Positions 40,967 to 52,043 of a DNA stretch of 64,000 nt are shown piece by piece. The stretch lies in assembly GCA_002110485.1 (NCBI GenBank), contig MOWL01000006.1:1-64000 (forward strand), given 5' to 3'. The stretch comes from Emergomyces orientalis. Its lineage: Eukaryota > Ascomycota > Eurotiomycetes > Onygenales > Ajellomycetaceae. The notes under the pieces are model-generated. The model ran no database searches. It was not told where the DNA came from and was given only the letters and a program-made list of their open reading frames with translations. A program made the translations under genes and the position numbers. Position 1 is the stretch's first letter. Each line of letters opens with the position of its first letter.

Positions 40967-42386
40967 CTAATGAAGGTTCTCTCCAATCGACTTTACAATC
41001 TTGCGTCGACCGCCCCTGCGCGATCTTCTTTTCTGCTTGAAATGCCTATAGCCTGCCAGAGTAGTCAACGAAGGCCGCTTGGCCTTCCAGTGCGCATGGA
41101 ATTCTTTGACCAACTCTTCGCAGCCCGGAATCAGGTCGCTCCGCGGTTGCCAAGTAGGCCTCCATTCAGCAAGGTACTCCAGAATTGCCTTGCCCCCTTG
41201 TACGCGGATCCGAGAGTTCAGTATCTTTCTTATTGGCCACATAGTCCCATCATCACGTTCAACCGGGACTGAAGAAAGCTGATAATCTTCGAAATGCTTA
41301 TGGCGCTCCAGCATAGTCGATGAAGGCCACTTGTCTTCCCACCTCGCGTAAAATTCTTCAATGAATGCTTTGCACCCCAGAATCAGGTCGCGTCGCCTTT
41401 CCCAGGTGGGCTTCCATGCAATAAGGTACTCCAGAATTGCTTTGCCCCCTCGCACGCGGATTCGGGAATTCAGTACCCTGTCGACCAGCCACTCCCCCTT
41501 AGTCACGTGGACGTGGCCGACCGGGATTGGAATTCGGCTCTGTGGGTGTGGAGAGACACTGGCGCTCCATCCACCGGAAGAGGTCACTTCATGAACGGTA
41601 AGTGGAGGAGTTTCTGCTGAGGGTCAGTGGGAGACCGCGGGACAGTGATGGGAGGAGGCTCACCCGAAACTTCTCGCAGAGTCAACGCGGCTCTGCCATT
41701 CGCCATCCAGTCTAGCTCGTCTCCTTGGTCGGCGGACGCCTCGCGGGCAGACAGCGGTGGCGGAGACATCTGGCTATCTGCAGACTCACTTGCGCGTTCG
41801 CCATCATGGCATATCTCCATTGAATCATCTACAACACTGGGGTCGTCTGAAATAGGGCCGAAGTTAGCGGATCGGTATGGGACATCGGGAGTGAGCCATG
41901 AGACGGACCTCTACTTGCGCCTGACCGACATGCATCAAGGTCGGTTTCAGGGACACTTTCCGCTGCCGTATCAGGTATATCGAGGCAGTAGCTGGAAAAA
42001 TCACTCAGATCTGATCTGGAGAGAATGATGGCATGGTCATTTATCTTTCTCTGACTCCTACTGAGAGGTTGACTCCCACCATCAGACGAAATCTCCTTCA
42101 AAATCCTGTCGAAGGCATTTCCTGGAGTTTTAGGTGACTGGGACTGTTGACTTGCAGACTGAGAAGGAATGGGAGATGTAACAAAAAGGGACGGGCGGGG
42201 GGGCAATGGGTGTCTGAGCTGCTGTGAAGGACAAGATAGGGAAGAGGATGTGTCAGCAGTGAGAATGGGTCTCTGCGCTAAGGGATTGGGGAGCCGTAAC
42301 TGTGTGGAGATTGCAGGAGGTTTCGGGCTTTGCAGTGAAGGGGGATTCATGAGATTTGGGGGTTGATAGAATTGGATCTTGTCCAT
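40967..42386 (-). CDS. Tandem chromodomain-like protein
   Basis: Exons 42386-41909, 41846-41664 and 41616-40967 (introns of 62 and 47 nt, TTTCAG and CCTCAG acceptors, GCTAAC and CTGAC branch sites) give 436 residues. An alternative first donor at 41914 keeps the frame. Residues 1-230 are Pro/Ser-rich and disordered. Two homologous modules follow at about 260-312 and 345-398: WLVDRVLNSRIRVRGGK..LEYLIAWKPTWERRRDL and WPIRKILNSRIRVQGGK..LEYLAEWRPTWQPRSDL, each ending EEFYARW or KEFHAHW. This is the chromodomain pattern (VD.IL..R...G...YLVKW......W.....L......I..F). Chromodomains bind methylated histone tails. The C-terminus is very basic (KQKRRSRRGGRRK). No integrase or transposase is attached. 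Confidence 0.72.
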
Positions 42387-43079
42387 TGTGGTGCTTTGCT
42401 CTGTACGTGCGTGTGGGCTTCTTGGGATTGAGGTTCGGGGAAGCTGTGATTCTCGTTCTCCGGTCAGTGCTCGTGGGAAAAGCTGACGCTCTTATAGAGC
42501 GAGAGTGCCAAAAGTCTACGAAAGGCTTCCCTCTGTGTCGTGGATAGACCCCGACATTTTCGGAGAACGCCTCGCCCCCTGACTCCAACCTGGGACCTGC
42601 CCACAAAACGGGAACGGATCGCAATGCAACATACGGAATGCAACACGTAGAGCTAAGGATCACCAAAATCCACTAGGGATCAGAACCCCAGAACAAGCCC
42701 AGCAAGCCTGTGTTTCCATTTTCTATACACCGTATCCATGAGGATGAACGCAAATTGGTCATGAGGTCGCAGAATCGATGACGAATGAAATACGATATGA
42801 TATACCAGACACACGCGGTGGCTCGGACGCCTTTGGATTATGCAGGAGATCCCACCCCACCGTCACACGATCGCTGCGCCCCTGGCTCCCTCAGCTAGAA
42901 ACTACCCAGCGTCGGATTCGCCGACCTTCCTCGCCAGTGAATAGAATCGTGGGCCTGGCCAGGGCACACAATGCGAAGACGGAATCCCACGCTTGGATAC
43001 AAGGATACACGGCCGTCACTTTTCAGAACAGCCAATGCAATCGTCGAAATCAGCCGGAGGCTCAGCGAAGGCGGCATTT

Positions 43080-43395
43080 TGCATCCACACCCTTCCCACG
43101 TCACATCCTAGCGGTACAGCCGCATTCCTCGTAATCTCGCTACGCCGTAGGCGGGGTGTTGGATCCACGCAATCTCGGGTTTCGCCGACATGAGGGATTT
43201 TTGCCATTGGTCAATAGCATAACAAGGATGCGCAGGAGATTGTAGGCGCACCCCTCCCACGTTACACCCCAGTGTCCAGCCGCATCTCGCTACGCCACTG
43301 GCAGGGTGGTGGATCCACGCAATCTCGGGTTCCGTCGGGATGAGGGATTTTTGCCATTGGTCAATGACATAACGCGCATGCGCCGGAGGGTAATT
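43080..43395. repeat. Degenerate tandem repeat of about 160 bp, two copies
   Basis: Both copies contain GGATCCACGCAATCTCGGGT, ATGAGGGATTTTTGCCATTG and GTCAAT, preceded by CTCCCACGT or TTCCCACGT. Each copy has one CCAATGGC (reverse of GCCATTGG), a CCAAT-box-like site. Confidence 0.7.
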
Positions 43396-43714
43396 CGAGC
43401 GGAAAGAGAAGGAGAAGTGCGAAGGAAAGTATCGCGGGAGTAACAGAGTAAGCCAGCGCAGAAGGACTGAAGGGAGGACGTCAAGGAACAGGAAAGGCAC
43501 AGCACGAGCAAGGGAAATATTCAGTGAGTAAAGCCCGTTGTCCTCGGGACGAGGTGTATGTAATTGTAATGTTTAGATTCGCATGGTCGACGGAAAAAGG
43601 GGAGGGGGACGGATGGGGAGATTTGGAAGGGTGGAAGGGTGGGGGAATGCGATAGCGAAACAGTTCGGCAAAGGAGATCGGCAGATTTTTTGGTTAGTAG
43701 TGATACGGCAGGCT

Positions 43715-43790
43715 GGTATGGGGGAAGGGGGAAGGGGGGAGGGGGGAGGGGGGAGGGGAAGGGAAGGGAAAGGGGAATGGGAATAGTGAG
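43715..43790 (+). repeat. G-tract with quadruplex potential
   Basis: More than ten runs of four to six G separated by single or double A occur in a row (GGGGGAAGGGGGAAGGGGGG and so on). On this strand they could fold as a G-quadruplex. Confidence 0.75.
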
Positions 43791-44033
43791 GCGAGGAGGA
43801 AAATTGGGAAGATGGAAGGTGCGTGGGCGAAGAGGGAAGAGGAGCGATCTTATATAGATTTTCGGAAACGCGTCGATGATGTAACTCCAAGCGGCGAGGT
43901 CGAGGGGCGCCAAACCCGAAGGGGCGACGGCAGGGCCGACGTGGCCAATGGGCGGGGTCGGCGACAGCAGGCTAGGCCCGTCCGGGAAGCGCAGCGAGGG
44001 CGCAGGCCAGGTGCAGCCGTGTACTCACCGTCC

Positions 44034-45490
44034 GAATGTTTACTGTTTTAAAATACTATCACAGATAATAAATTAAAAAGATTCTATCTTCAAGACAATC
44101 AAATGCTGATTACAGAGAATAATATCAATGAAGCAAATAATATTGATAAAGAGAAAGAGATGAATATGCAAAATACTGATAAAAAGAATTCTTTGAGAGA
44201 GAATCAGAATGACTTACAGTCATGAATCTCTCATGATAAGAAGTTTGTGATCATTATCTGACTGCTGTTTTTTTTTTTTTTATATAATGATTTTCTTATT
44301 GTTATTTTCTTCATTTAAATTACTATTTTCTTAGTCTCTATTTTCATAATTCTGTTTCTTTCTTGCATGTTTTTCATGCATTATATCAGTTTCTTCTAAT
44401 TTTAATCTCTTGATATTATTTTTTTTTTTTTTTTTTTATTTTCTCTTGGATATTCAATTCTTCAGATCAGATTGAAGCTGATAATAAATTATATAAATCA
44501 CTGTTATTATATTAATTATATTCTGCTTGTTTATTTTTCTTTTCTCTGCTGTTCACTTTTTCTTTCTCTTTTCTATATTCTTTTATTGATTATCTTTCAT
44601 TTTCTTGATTCTTGATTAATTCTTTTCTGTAATTTCTTATTTTCATTTATTCAGATCACATTCTTACTTGCCAGATCAGTAAGCTATAGAGAAGAAAAAT
44701 ATGTGATGAAAAATCTCAGCATAATATTACTTTTCATCAAGATCATCTCATATATTTGTTTGACATAATTGTCTCATATTCTCATCTTTTCTTGACACAT
44801 GTGTGGATTCAGTGAAGATTGATTGTACACAGAGCAGTGAGATTGCTTCTTTTTGATTATATAATTTAATATATGATTGATTGCTTGTTCTTCTTCTATA
44901 TTTGAATCTTCTACATGTTCTTTTGTATTGCTATTTGGATAGCTCATTGAATAGAATATTGTATACACAGTGAACTTACCAACCTCCTTACAATCCCGCT
45001 GCTCCTGCCCACACGCCGCCAAAAGCGCACAACCCCTTATTTCACTTCACTACTTCTGCTAAGATGTCTTTCTCCAGGCCAACTGCTTTCACCACACACA
45101 AGATCATAACATTATATAAATATATAAGTATAAACATTCATTCAGTAGCTAGTTTTATAATATGAATCAAGCACTTTCATGATCTTTCTTCTTCAGCTCT
45201 CAAATTTATTATTTATTTTTTCACTTTTTGACTTACTTTTTGACATCTATATTTTACCTCATTTTTAATTTTTCACCTTCACTTCTTTCACTTCTTCACT
45301 CATCATTTTACTCCTGTTAATTCAGAAAAATCAGACTAGCAGCTTGACAAAACAATCACAGCAAGCTCAATCACCATTGACAGCCACCTTCTCACCTGCT
45401 ACCAACTAAACTGCTTCAAACAGAGATCAGCTCAACCTTCTGTGACCTTCTCAAAATAATATCTTCCCATCATCTGCCACTCTCCTTGTC
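44034..45490. other. AT-rich tract with a CpG-free core
   Basis: Composition switches sharply near 44045 from CpG-rich to AT-rich, with long T-runs at 44269-44285 and 44420-44437. Between the CG at 44033 and the next near 44995 I find no CpG in either direction, while CpA and TpG remain frequent. A few CpG occur at 44995-45027. A minus frame of 82 residues at 44774-45022 has no motif. This looks like mutated repetitive DNA. Confidence 0.65.
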
Positions 45491-45517
45491 GTGTGCTCTG
45501 ACGCATCTTCCACTATC

Positions 45518-47469
45518 ATGAGGTTGACCATCTTCTCCAAGCTTCGGACCCACGCTCCAGTGGCCGAAAAACCGCCAGCCAGCCATCGAGAGGACAAGGA
45601 AGCGGGAGACTCGCCTCAAGACCAAGAGATTGCCAGCGACAGCGACGGGGGTTTTTCTCCAGATGCCCAAGATGGCGTACGAAAGATCCAGGCCACCACT
45701 CAGGTCTGGAGCAAAAGCCATCTTATCTTTGCATATTTCATGTATGTCGTACTACTCCCTGCCCTGGTGTTGTCTTTCTGAAAGACTTTTGTCTACCATC
45801 GTCTCTTGCTAGGTGGGGTTAACACTCTTAAATATAGGATATGGATGATTGCTTTCGTCGACACAATGCAGCAGGGAATGTCCAATTCCCTGCTCCCTTA
45901 CATCACTAGTAGTTTCCAACTGCACTCTTTGACGGCTTCAACGATGATTATGTCGAATATCATCGGGGGCTTGATCAGGCTGCCCCTTGCTAAGGTCCTC
46001 GATATCTGGGGCCGACCACAAGGCTTCGTGATGATGGTAGGAGCGCTAACGATCGGCCTTCTCATGATGGTCGCGTGCAACAACGTCCAAACCTATGCTG
46101 CTGCCCAGGTGTTCTACTGGGCCGGGTATGTTTACTCTGCCGACTGATGTTATGTTTTTTATTTTGTTTTTCTAAGAAATTAATGTGTCCTTCCACGCTT
46201 TTTTAAAGATATAATGGGATGACTTACACCGTAAGTATTTTCATTGCCGATACATCTGCGCTGAAAAACAGAGCCCTTATGTTTGCCTTTGTTTCCTCCC
46301 CTTATATCGCTACCGTCTGGATTGGGGGGCCACTCGCGACTGCCTTCCTGAATGGCCCTGGCTTCAGGTGGGGATATGGTGCTTTCGCCATCATTACCCC
46401 CGTCGTCACCCTCCCTCTATACGCAGTGTTTGCCTGGAACTACAAAAAGGCGAAAGATTCAGGCTTGTTGCCCGACAAAAAACATGCTCGTACTTCCACC
46501 CAATCGTTCAAACATTATTTTATTGAGTTTGATGTTGTCGGAATCATTCTCTTTGCCGGCGGATTGGCTTTGTTTCTCCTCCCATTCAGCCTTTACTCGT
46601 ACCAGGAAGATCAGTGGAAGTCAAGCCTGGTCATTATCATGAGTATTATCGGTGGTCTCCTCCTCATCGCTTTCGCCTTGTACGAGAAGTACCTGGCACC
46701 GGTCTGCTTCATCCCTTTTGATCTCCTTTTCGATCGAACTGTACTAGGCGCCTGTATTCTCGCCGCAAGTTTGTTTATCAGCTTCAATATCTGGGATAGT
46801 TATTTCCCATCTTTCCTCCAAATCGTCAACGACTTATCAATCACCCATGCCAGCTATATTGTCAGTATTTACAGCATCGGCTCCTGCTTCTGGGCCATCA
46901 TTGTTGGCATCTTGGTGCGATGGAGTGGACGCTTTAAATGGCTTGCTCTGTACTTTGGTGTGCCTTTAACCATTCTCGGCGCTGGTCTCATGATCGCCTT
47001 CCGCCAGCCGGATGTCAATATCGGGTATATCATAATGTGCCAAATCTTTATCGCCTTTGCTGGCGGAACATGCATTATTACAGAACAAATGGCCGCCATG
47101 GCTGCTACATCCCATCAATACGTCGCCGTTGTTCTCGCAGTTGAGGCCATGTTTGCAAGCATCGGTGGTGCGATCGGTCAAACCGTTGCCGCTGCGATCT
47201 GGACCGGGGTGTTCCCTCAAAAATTAGCCGAGTATTTACCTGAGGAGGCCAAAGCCAACGCCAGCCTCATCTATGCAGACATTAAGGTGCAGAAATCATA
47301 TCCAGTTGGAAGTCTTGAAAGGAATGCCATTAACAGAGTCTATGGCGATGGTCAAAAATTCATGCTCATCGGCAGCACTGCAATTTTGGCCGTCTCCCTT
47401 GGAGCTGCTATGATGTTGAGAGATATTAAAGTCAAGGATTTCAAGCAAGTCAAGGGCCTTGTTATTTAG
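45518..47469 (+). CDS. MFS siderophore-iron transporter (SIT family)
   Basis: Exons 45518-45741, 45838-46125 and 46209-47469 (introns of 96 and 83 nt) give 590 residues. Key family segments are VDTMQQGMSNSLLPYITSSF, LAKVLDIWGRPQGFVMM (the MFS loop 2-3 signature), YWAGYNGMTYTVSIFIADTS and RALMFAFVSSPYIATVWIGG. These match fungal MirB/SIT transporters, which take up ferric hydroxamates with protons across the plasma membrane. The acidic cytosolic N-terminus (about 60 residues) and 14 membrane spans fit. The first ATG of the frame is 45518. A decoy acceptor (GCTAG at 45812) lies within intron 1. It is the first gene of the siderophore locus. Confidence 0.88.
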
Positions 47470-48252
47470 AGTGCCCCGCTTTTTCTTTTCTGATCAATTG
47501 CGTATAATTTGTGCATTATCATAATAGCACCAGGCTGCGCAATTTTTGATGTTTGAGCCTAGTTGTAGGCGTCAATGGGCCCAGGTAAGAGAGCAACAAT
47601 AGGAGTAAAAAAGGAGGGGCGTTTTAACAAGCACAGGCGTTTATTCGGTGGATCTGTTTTCGTTTCATTTCCTGTTCTTGGCAAGCAGAGTCAATAAAGA
47701 AACATCTCTTTTTTTTTAAGTCCCGTCAATCGCCTTCATTCTGTGTTATGTTTCTGGCTTCGGATAACAGTTCGGGTGCAAACATGCAATGTTTTGATTG
47801 TTTTTACAAAGCTTAAAAAGACTCACGCCTCACACGCCTCACACTCTTTTTTCTCCTGATTTTGGCGCCGAGATTTCGGAATACCGAGGCCCAGGTCAGA
47901 CATCGTTTATGAATGCGCGGAAGCACATATCGCAAGTTGCAGGCCCACCACCACTGTACCAAACCATCGCGAGGTGCCCTCCTAGGCATATCCATCCACC
48001 TATTTGGGTTCACAAATTTGCCACCTAGCCATAGGTAATTAAAAAGCCTATATCACAAAATGAGAGTCATCGAGATCAAGGAATAACAACACTGGTTCTC
48101 TATTCGTCACTCCCCTCAACACCCTCAATTAATATTTTTATTTTCCACTTAAAGCATTACCATCTAACGAGTCACCAATTCCACTGTTAAATTCCAGCGC
48201 ATAATAAAGCTAAAAATAAAATAAAATAACCAATAAACAAGGAAATAACAAA
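47470..48252. other. Intergenic, no gene seen
   Basis: It is the 3' flank of the transporter and upstream region of the GNAT gene. It has an A-rich stretch (AAATAAAATAAAATAACC) just before the GNAT start. No GATA consensus site of the ATCWGATAA type is present. Confidence 0.5.
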
Positions 48253-49036
48253 ATGGGTCTAATCGTCCTACCAGCCGCCATTTCCGACATCACTCCAGTC
48301 TACGGTGTCTACTTTGCCGCATTCAACGGCGACATAATCCTCGACATCCTCTACCCGCAGGGCGTGGACCCCGAGCTGCGCAAGGCGCATACAGCCAACA
48401 TACTACAATGGTGGCACGGCGTCACGGTGCAACATACTTTTAAATGTGTAGATACCGACACGGGCAAAATTGTCGGCATGGCGGTTTGGGATGTATACTG
48501 GCGCGAGGGGACTGATGAAGAGAGGAAGAAGCCAACCATTCCGTGGTTGGAAGGGGTAGAGCAGGAGAGGGCGGGAGCGTTCCTTGAATCTTTGTGGAAG
48601 ATGAGGGAGAAGTGGTTGGGTGGTAGGAGACACGTTTGTGAGTATTCTCTTGTTTAGTAGGAACCTACGTTGTTGATTAAACTTTTTTTTTTAAAAAAAA
48701 TAATTTCAGACACTAACTTTCTACCCGCAAGATTGCGCCCTCCTCGCCGTGCACCCGGAGCACCAAAAACGCGGCATCAGCAAGCTGTTGATGGGCTGGG
48801 GTCTGGATGTAGGCGAGAAGCTGCGGTTACCGGTGTACCTCGAATCTACCGTTGCGGGATTGCCAGTGTACACGAAACTTGGGTTCGAGAAGCTGTCTCA
48901 AGGCGCCCTGTTGAAATCTGAAGTAACTCATTTTGCCTCTGATGTCGAGGCTCCGCTGATGGTCAAGATGCCGTCAGCGGCACGAGAAATGAGATTTGAA
49001 GAATGGGCGGAGAAAGGATATCCTCCGCTTGGCTGA
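48253..49036 (+). CDS. GNAT-family N-acetyltransferase
   Basis: Exon 1 (48253-48637) and exon 2 (48732-49036) are joined by a 94-nt intron with an ACTAAC branch site and a CCGCAAG acceptor, giving 229 residues. The N-terminal part has the acceptor-side strands (FKCVDTDTGKIVGMAVWDVY). The acetyl-CoA loop follows in exon 2: LLAVHPEHQKRGISKLLMGW, the V.P..Q..G.G..L motif. LPVYLESTVAGLPVYTKLGF is the usual motif B end. GNAT enzymes move an acyl group from CoA to an amine. In this locus it could acetylate a siderophore precursor, but this type of fungal GNAT also occurs in unrelated contexts, so a role in the pathway is only inferred from position. Confidence 0.78.
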
Positions 49037-49161
49037 GGTCCGCTGTTTAGCTTTTACGGTTATTGCATCTAGGTAGATCATACGACACCGCAGCCATTGG
49101 AGCCCGGGACCTAAGGCAAAGCAAGCCTGACAGAGTGTCTCGGATTCCATATTTTAAGCAC
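49037..49161. other. 3' flank of the GNAT gene
   Basis: Short spacer before the tandem duplication; nothing recognised. Confidence 0.4.
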
Positions 49162-49717
49162 AGAGAATAATAGAACTTGGTATAGATTCATGGGTTTCAT
49201 GGTAGTGTTGCTGCATTTATTCTCGGTTCCCGCCCACTTAGTATGATTGGGCTGGGATTGTGGGCAAGAAAATAAAAAATAAAATAAAAAGAACAAACGT
49301 TTGTCACGCGAGAGCGCAGAAAATCTCCATCCATGCGTACCAAGAAAGGAGCAAAATTCGTCGATCCTAACAAGTAGTGGGGAGGGAGGAAGAAAATAAA
49401 AAGGAATCAAAACATACCCGAGGCCCCACCGCGAATAAGAGAGAATAATAGAACTTGGTATAGATTCATGGGTTTCATGGTAGTGTTGCTGCATTTATTC
49501 TCGGTTCCCGCCCACTTAGTATGATTGGGCTGGGATTGTGGGCAAGAAAATAAAAAATAAAATAAAAAGAACAAACGTTTGTCACGCGAGAGCGCAGAAA
49601 ATCTCCATCCATGCGTACCAAGAAAGGAGCAAAATTCGTCGATCCTAACAAGTAGTGGGGAGGGAGGAAGAAAATAAAAAGGAATCAAAACATACCCGAG
49701 GCCCCACCGCGAATAAG
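49162..49717. repeat. Exact 278-bp tandem duplication
   Basis: The unit starting AGAGAATAATAGAACTTGGT and ending CCCCACCGCGAATAAG occurs twice head to tail, with period 278. Reading both copies I saw no differences. It lies between the GNAT and MaoC-type genes, in the promoter side of the latter. It is either a very recent duplication or an assembly artefact. Confidence 0.85.
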
Positions 49718-49773
49718 ATAAAAGTCAAGCGGACGTTTCCAATCCGTTGTGCAAAAACTTTGTTTTTTTTCAG

Positions 49774-49782
49774 ATCAGATAA
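49774..49782 (+). promoter_or_regulatory. GATA site ATCAGATAA upstream of the MaoC-type gene
   Basis: The site matches ATCWGATAA, the extended consensus bound by iron-responsive GATA repressors (SreA/Sre1/Urbs1). It lies about 445 bases before the MaoC-type start codon. Repression in iron-replete cells is the expected effect. Confidence 0.6.
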
Positions 49783-50225
49783 CAGCTGTAAGCTTACAGT
49801 ACGTCTATGTTACCGTTATATTAAGTTACATCTTACAAACATACAACAATACATACAACAATACATACAGGTCAGAACACAAAACAACATCGCATAAAAA
49901 ACAACCGTGGCGATGCGAGAAAATACTATCCAAAACGATTGCTCCTGAAAAGAAGGCTGATTTTCATCGTTCCTACGGCTCCCGTGTACTCGTGTAATTT
50001 CTGGTTGGTTCCCAGTTTTCAGACAACCTAACAGGTGGTGGATCGATCTATGTAAGGTGTGGGTATATAGCTCGCAGTTAGTAGCATTCACATGTTGTCC
50101 AAAATCAACCTGGGTAATTATTGATTTTGGGATTTCAAAGGGCGAATTATCTATCGAAGAAGTCTCAGATCCCAGGGAAATTTCGCGAAATTTAGTTGGA
50201 TGTGTCTAATCGAAATTTCGTGGCC

Positions 50226-51614
50226 ATGCCAATCACCATACCACAATTTGAATACGCTCCAGTGAGGGCATCATGGCTGAAGCGTGATGTGCTTCTTTTC
50301 GCCAACTCAATTGGCTGCCAGGCAAATAATGAGCTTCACTTCCTTTATGTATGCATCATATACCAAAAACAGGATGACCCTCAATGAAAAAATAAATAAA
50401 CTGTGATGCTAATTGTTGCGCTCAGGAACTACACCCAAACTTCCAAGTCTTCCCCACATATCCCATTGTGTTAAGCACGTCATCTCTTCCCTGGGAAGAT
50501 AACGTATCTATATATTAATACCGATATCAGCCTTTAAGTACGCAGAGATTGACACTGTTGACTTCCTCGCACGTAATGCATCGCGGATTCTACCTCCAGG
50601 CTGCCCAAAACTAGACTGGAGCGTAGCTGTCGATGGAAGACGGAGAATGGAATTCCTACGGCCCCTTCCGCCAACTAGCGAGGGGAAGACATGGGAGATC
50701 CAATCAAAAGTTCTAGGTGTCTTCGATAAGGGCGCCGGGAAAGGAACTATCATGGAGATCGAACATGTGTTGAGGCAGCGGGAGAGTGGGCAGGTGTATA
50801 CGCGCGCTTGGGAAAGTGCCTTTTTCAAGGGGACAGGAGGTTGGGGGGGACAGCGGGGTAAGCATCCCCCTTGGCTATTCCTTCTTTGCTCTTTTCTTCT
50901 TTTTGTGGGCAACAATCTATATATAGAGAAATCCGAGAAGCAGAAAGTTTTCTGAACATACCAATTATCGGATATACGCAAATTCGAAACCAGAAATAGG
51001 TGTGTGCGATCGAAATCTATGCCTCCTCTAACGTAGGAAAACTCCCAGGCCCGAAAATTGTACGCTATCCTCCACCGAATCCAGCCAGAGCGCCAGACGC
51101 GGCTTCAACTTTCAAAACAAACGCAGAAACCGCACATTTGTACCGGTACAGCCTGCACTCTTTACCCACGTACCTCGGGGCCTTCAGCTCTCTATTTGGA
51201 TCAAAGTCTCTAACTATTATCCACGCATATAGGCTTAACGGTGACTACAATCCGCTTCACGCCACTCCCGAGCCGGGAAATGCTTTAGGCTATCGTGGGG
51301 TAATTATGCATGGACTATTCAGCTGGAACGTTGCGGCCCAAGCGGTGTTGTCTCGGTTTTGTGGTGGCGAGGGTCAGAATTTGGGTGATTTTGAGGCCAG
51401 GTTTGTGGCACCCGTTGAGCCGGGAGACCGGCTAGATATCCTCATGTGGGATATGGGTAGCTGGGAAGAAGCAGCAACTGTAGGCAAAAATGACAAAACC
51501 TTGCGAGAGGTAAGATTTGTGGCAAAGGTTGGTGAAACTGTTGTATTATCAGACGGAAGGGCGTTATTGAATGATCATGATAATTTAAAGGAGAGTGTTA
51601 AGTCTAGGTTGTAG
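50226..51614 (+). CDS. Peroxisomal MaoC-type (hot-dog) dehydratase
   Basis: Five exons, 50226-50348, 50426-50474, 50531-50857, 51037-51145 and 51233-51614, give 329 residues in frame. The N-terminal hot-dog half has RDVLLFANSIGCQANNELHF, ELHPNFQVFPTYPIVL and MEFLRPLPP with FFKGTGGWGGQ. The C-terminal half has the hydratase-2 motif RLNGDYNPLHATPE with catalytic Asp and His, then VIMHGLFSW. It ends SRL, a type 1 peroxisomal signal. This is the layout of peroxisomal multifunctional-enzyme hydratase-2 (about 300 residues). The intron at 50475 has a GC donor (A|GCACGT). A role in dehydrating mevalonyl-CoA for the siderophore acyl group is inferred from its neighbours; the known fungal enzyme for this step, SidH, is a crotonase-fold protein. 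Confidence 0.85.
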
Positions 51615-52043
51615 ACGAGATACACTTATCGCGAAGAACAGGCTTAAAAAAAGAGGGAGAGAGTATAGGTGTAATAAAGCAACGAAAGCAAGCAATCAAT
51701 ATACATGTCTATAGAACGAAAGACACTCTGCTCACAAGAATAAGGCCTAGCTTCATACTTCATCCCAACCTCCCCTTTAAAGTGCGACTGATTAACGCCC
51801 TTGAATATTTGATTCAACTCCGAACACGAAGTGAAAAAAAGTATGACAAAGCTCCGCTGACCAGAATGATCAATAACTTAATCAAGACTAGAGTATTCAC
51901 CATTGAAGCAGGGAAGTACAGTACATTCTGCTCCGTCCCAAGGTTTAACATATCAAGAGACCAATGAAAATTTAAGTGAAAACACAGACCATTTTTATCC
52001 ACCAAAATTGGACCTTTTCTTATCATCACCCAAGTTCTATTTT

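Larger units (their letters stand above)
42387..44033. other. GC-rich intergenic, repeats, no gene seen
   Basis: This is the upstream region of the chromodomain gene followed by a CpG-rich tract. A degenerate tandem repeat (43080-43395) and a long G-tract (43715-43790) lie inside. Long minus frames across 43108-43500 and 43521-43913 come from the repeat and the G-tract and do not look like protein genes. Confidence 0.5.

Noticed and set aside
43108..43913. Long minus-strand frames of 105-130 residues
   Set aside because: They are translations of the tandem repeat and of the C-rich complement of the G-tract (proline-rich runs) and have no protein signature.
45806..46147. Transporter start at 45806
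   Set aside because: That frame begins inside intron 1. Splicing 45741 to 45838 restores the F-M-I-W-M-I-A-F segment continuous with the upstream exon.
49111..49688. Two overlapping minus frames with the same FYFLPPSPLLVRIDEF sequence
   Set aside because: They arise from the exact 278-bp duplication; nothing supports translation.
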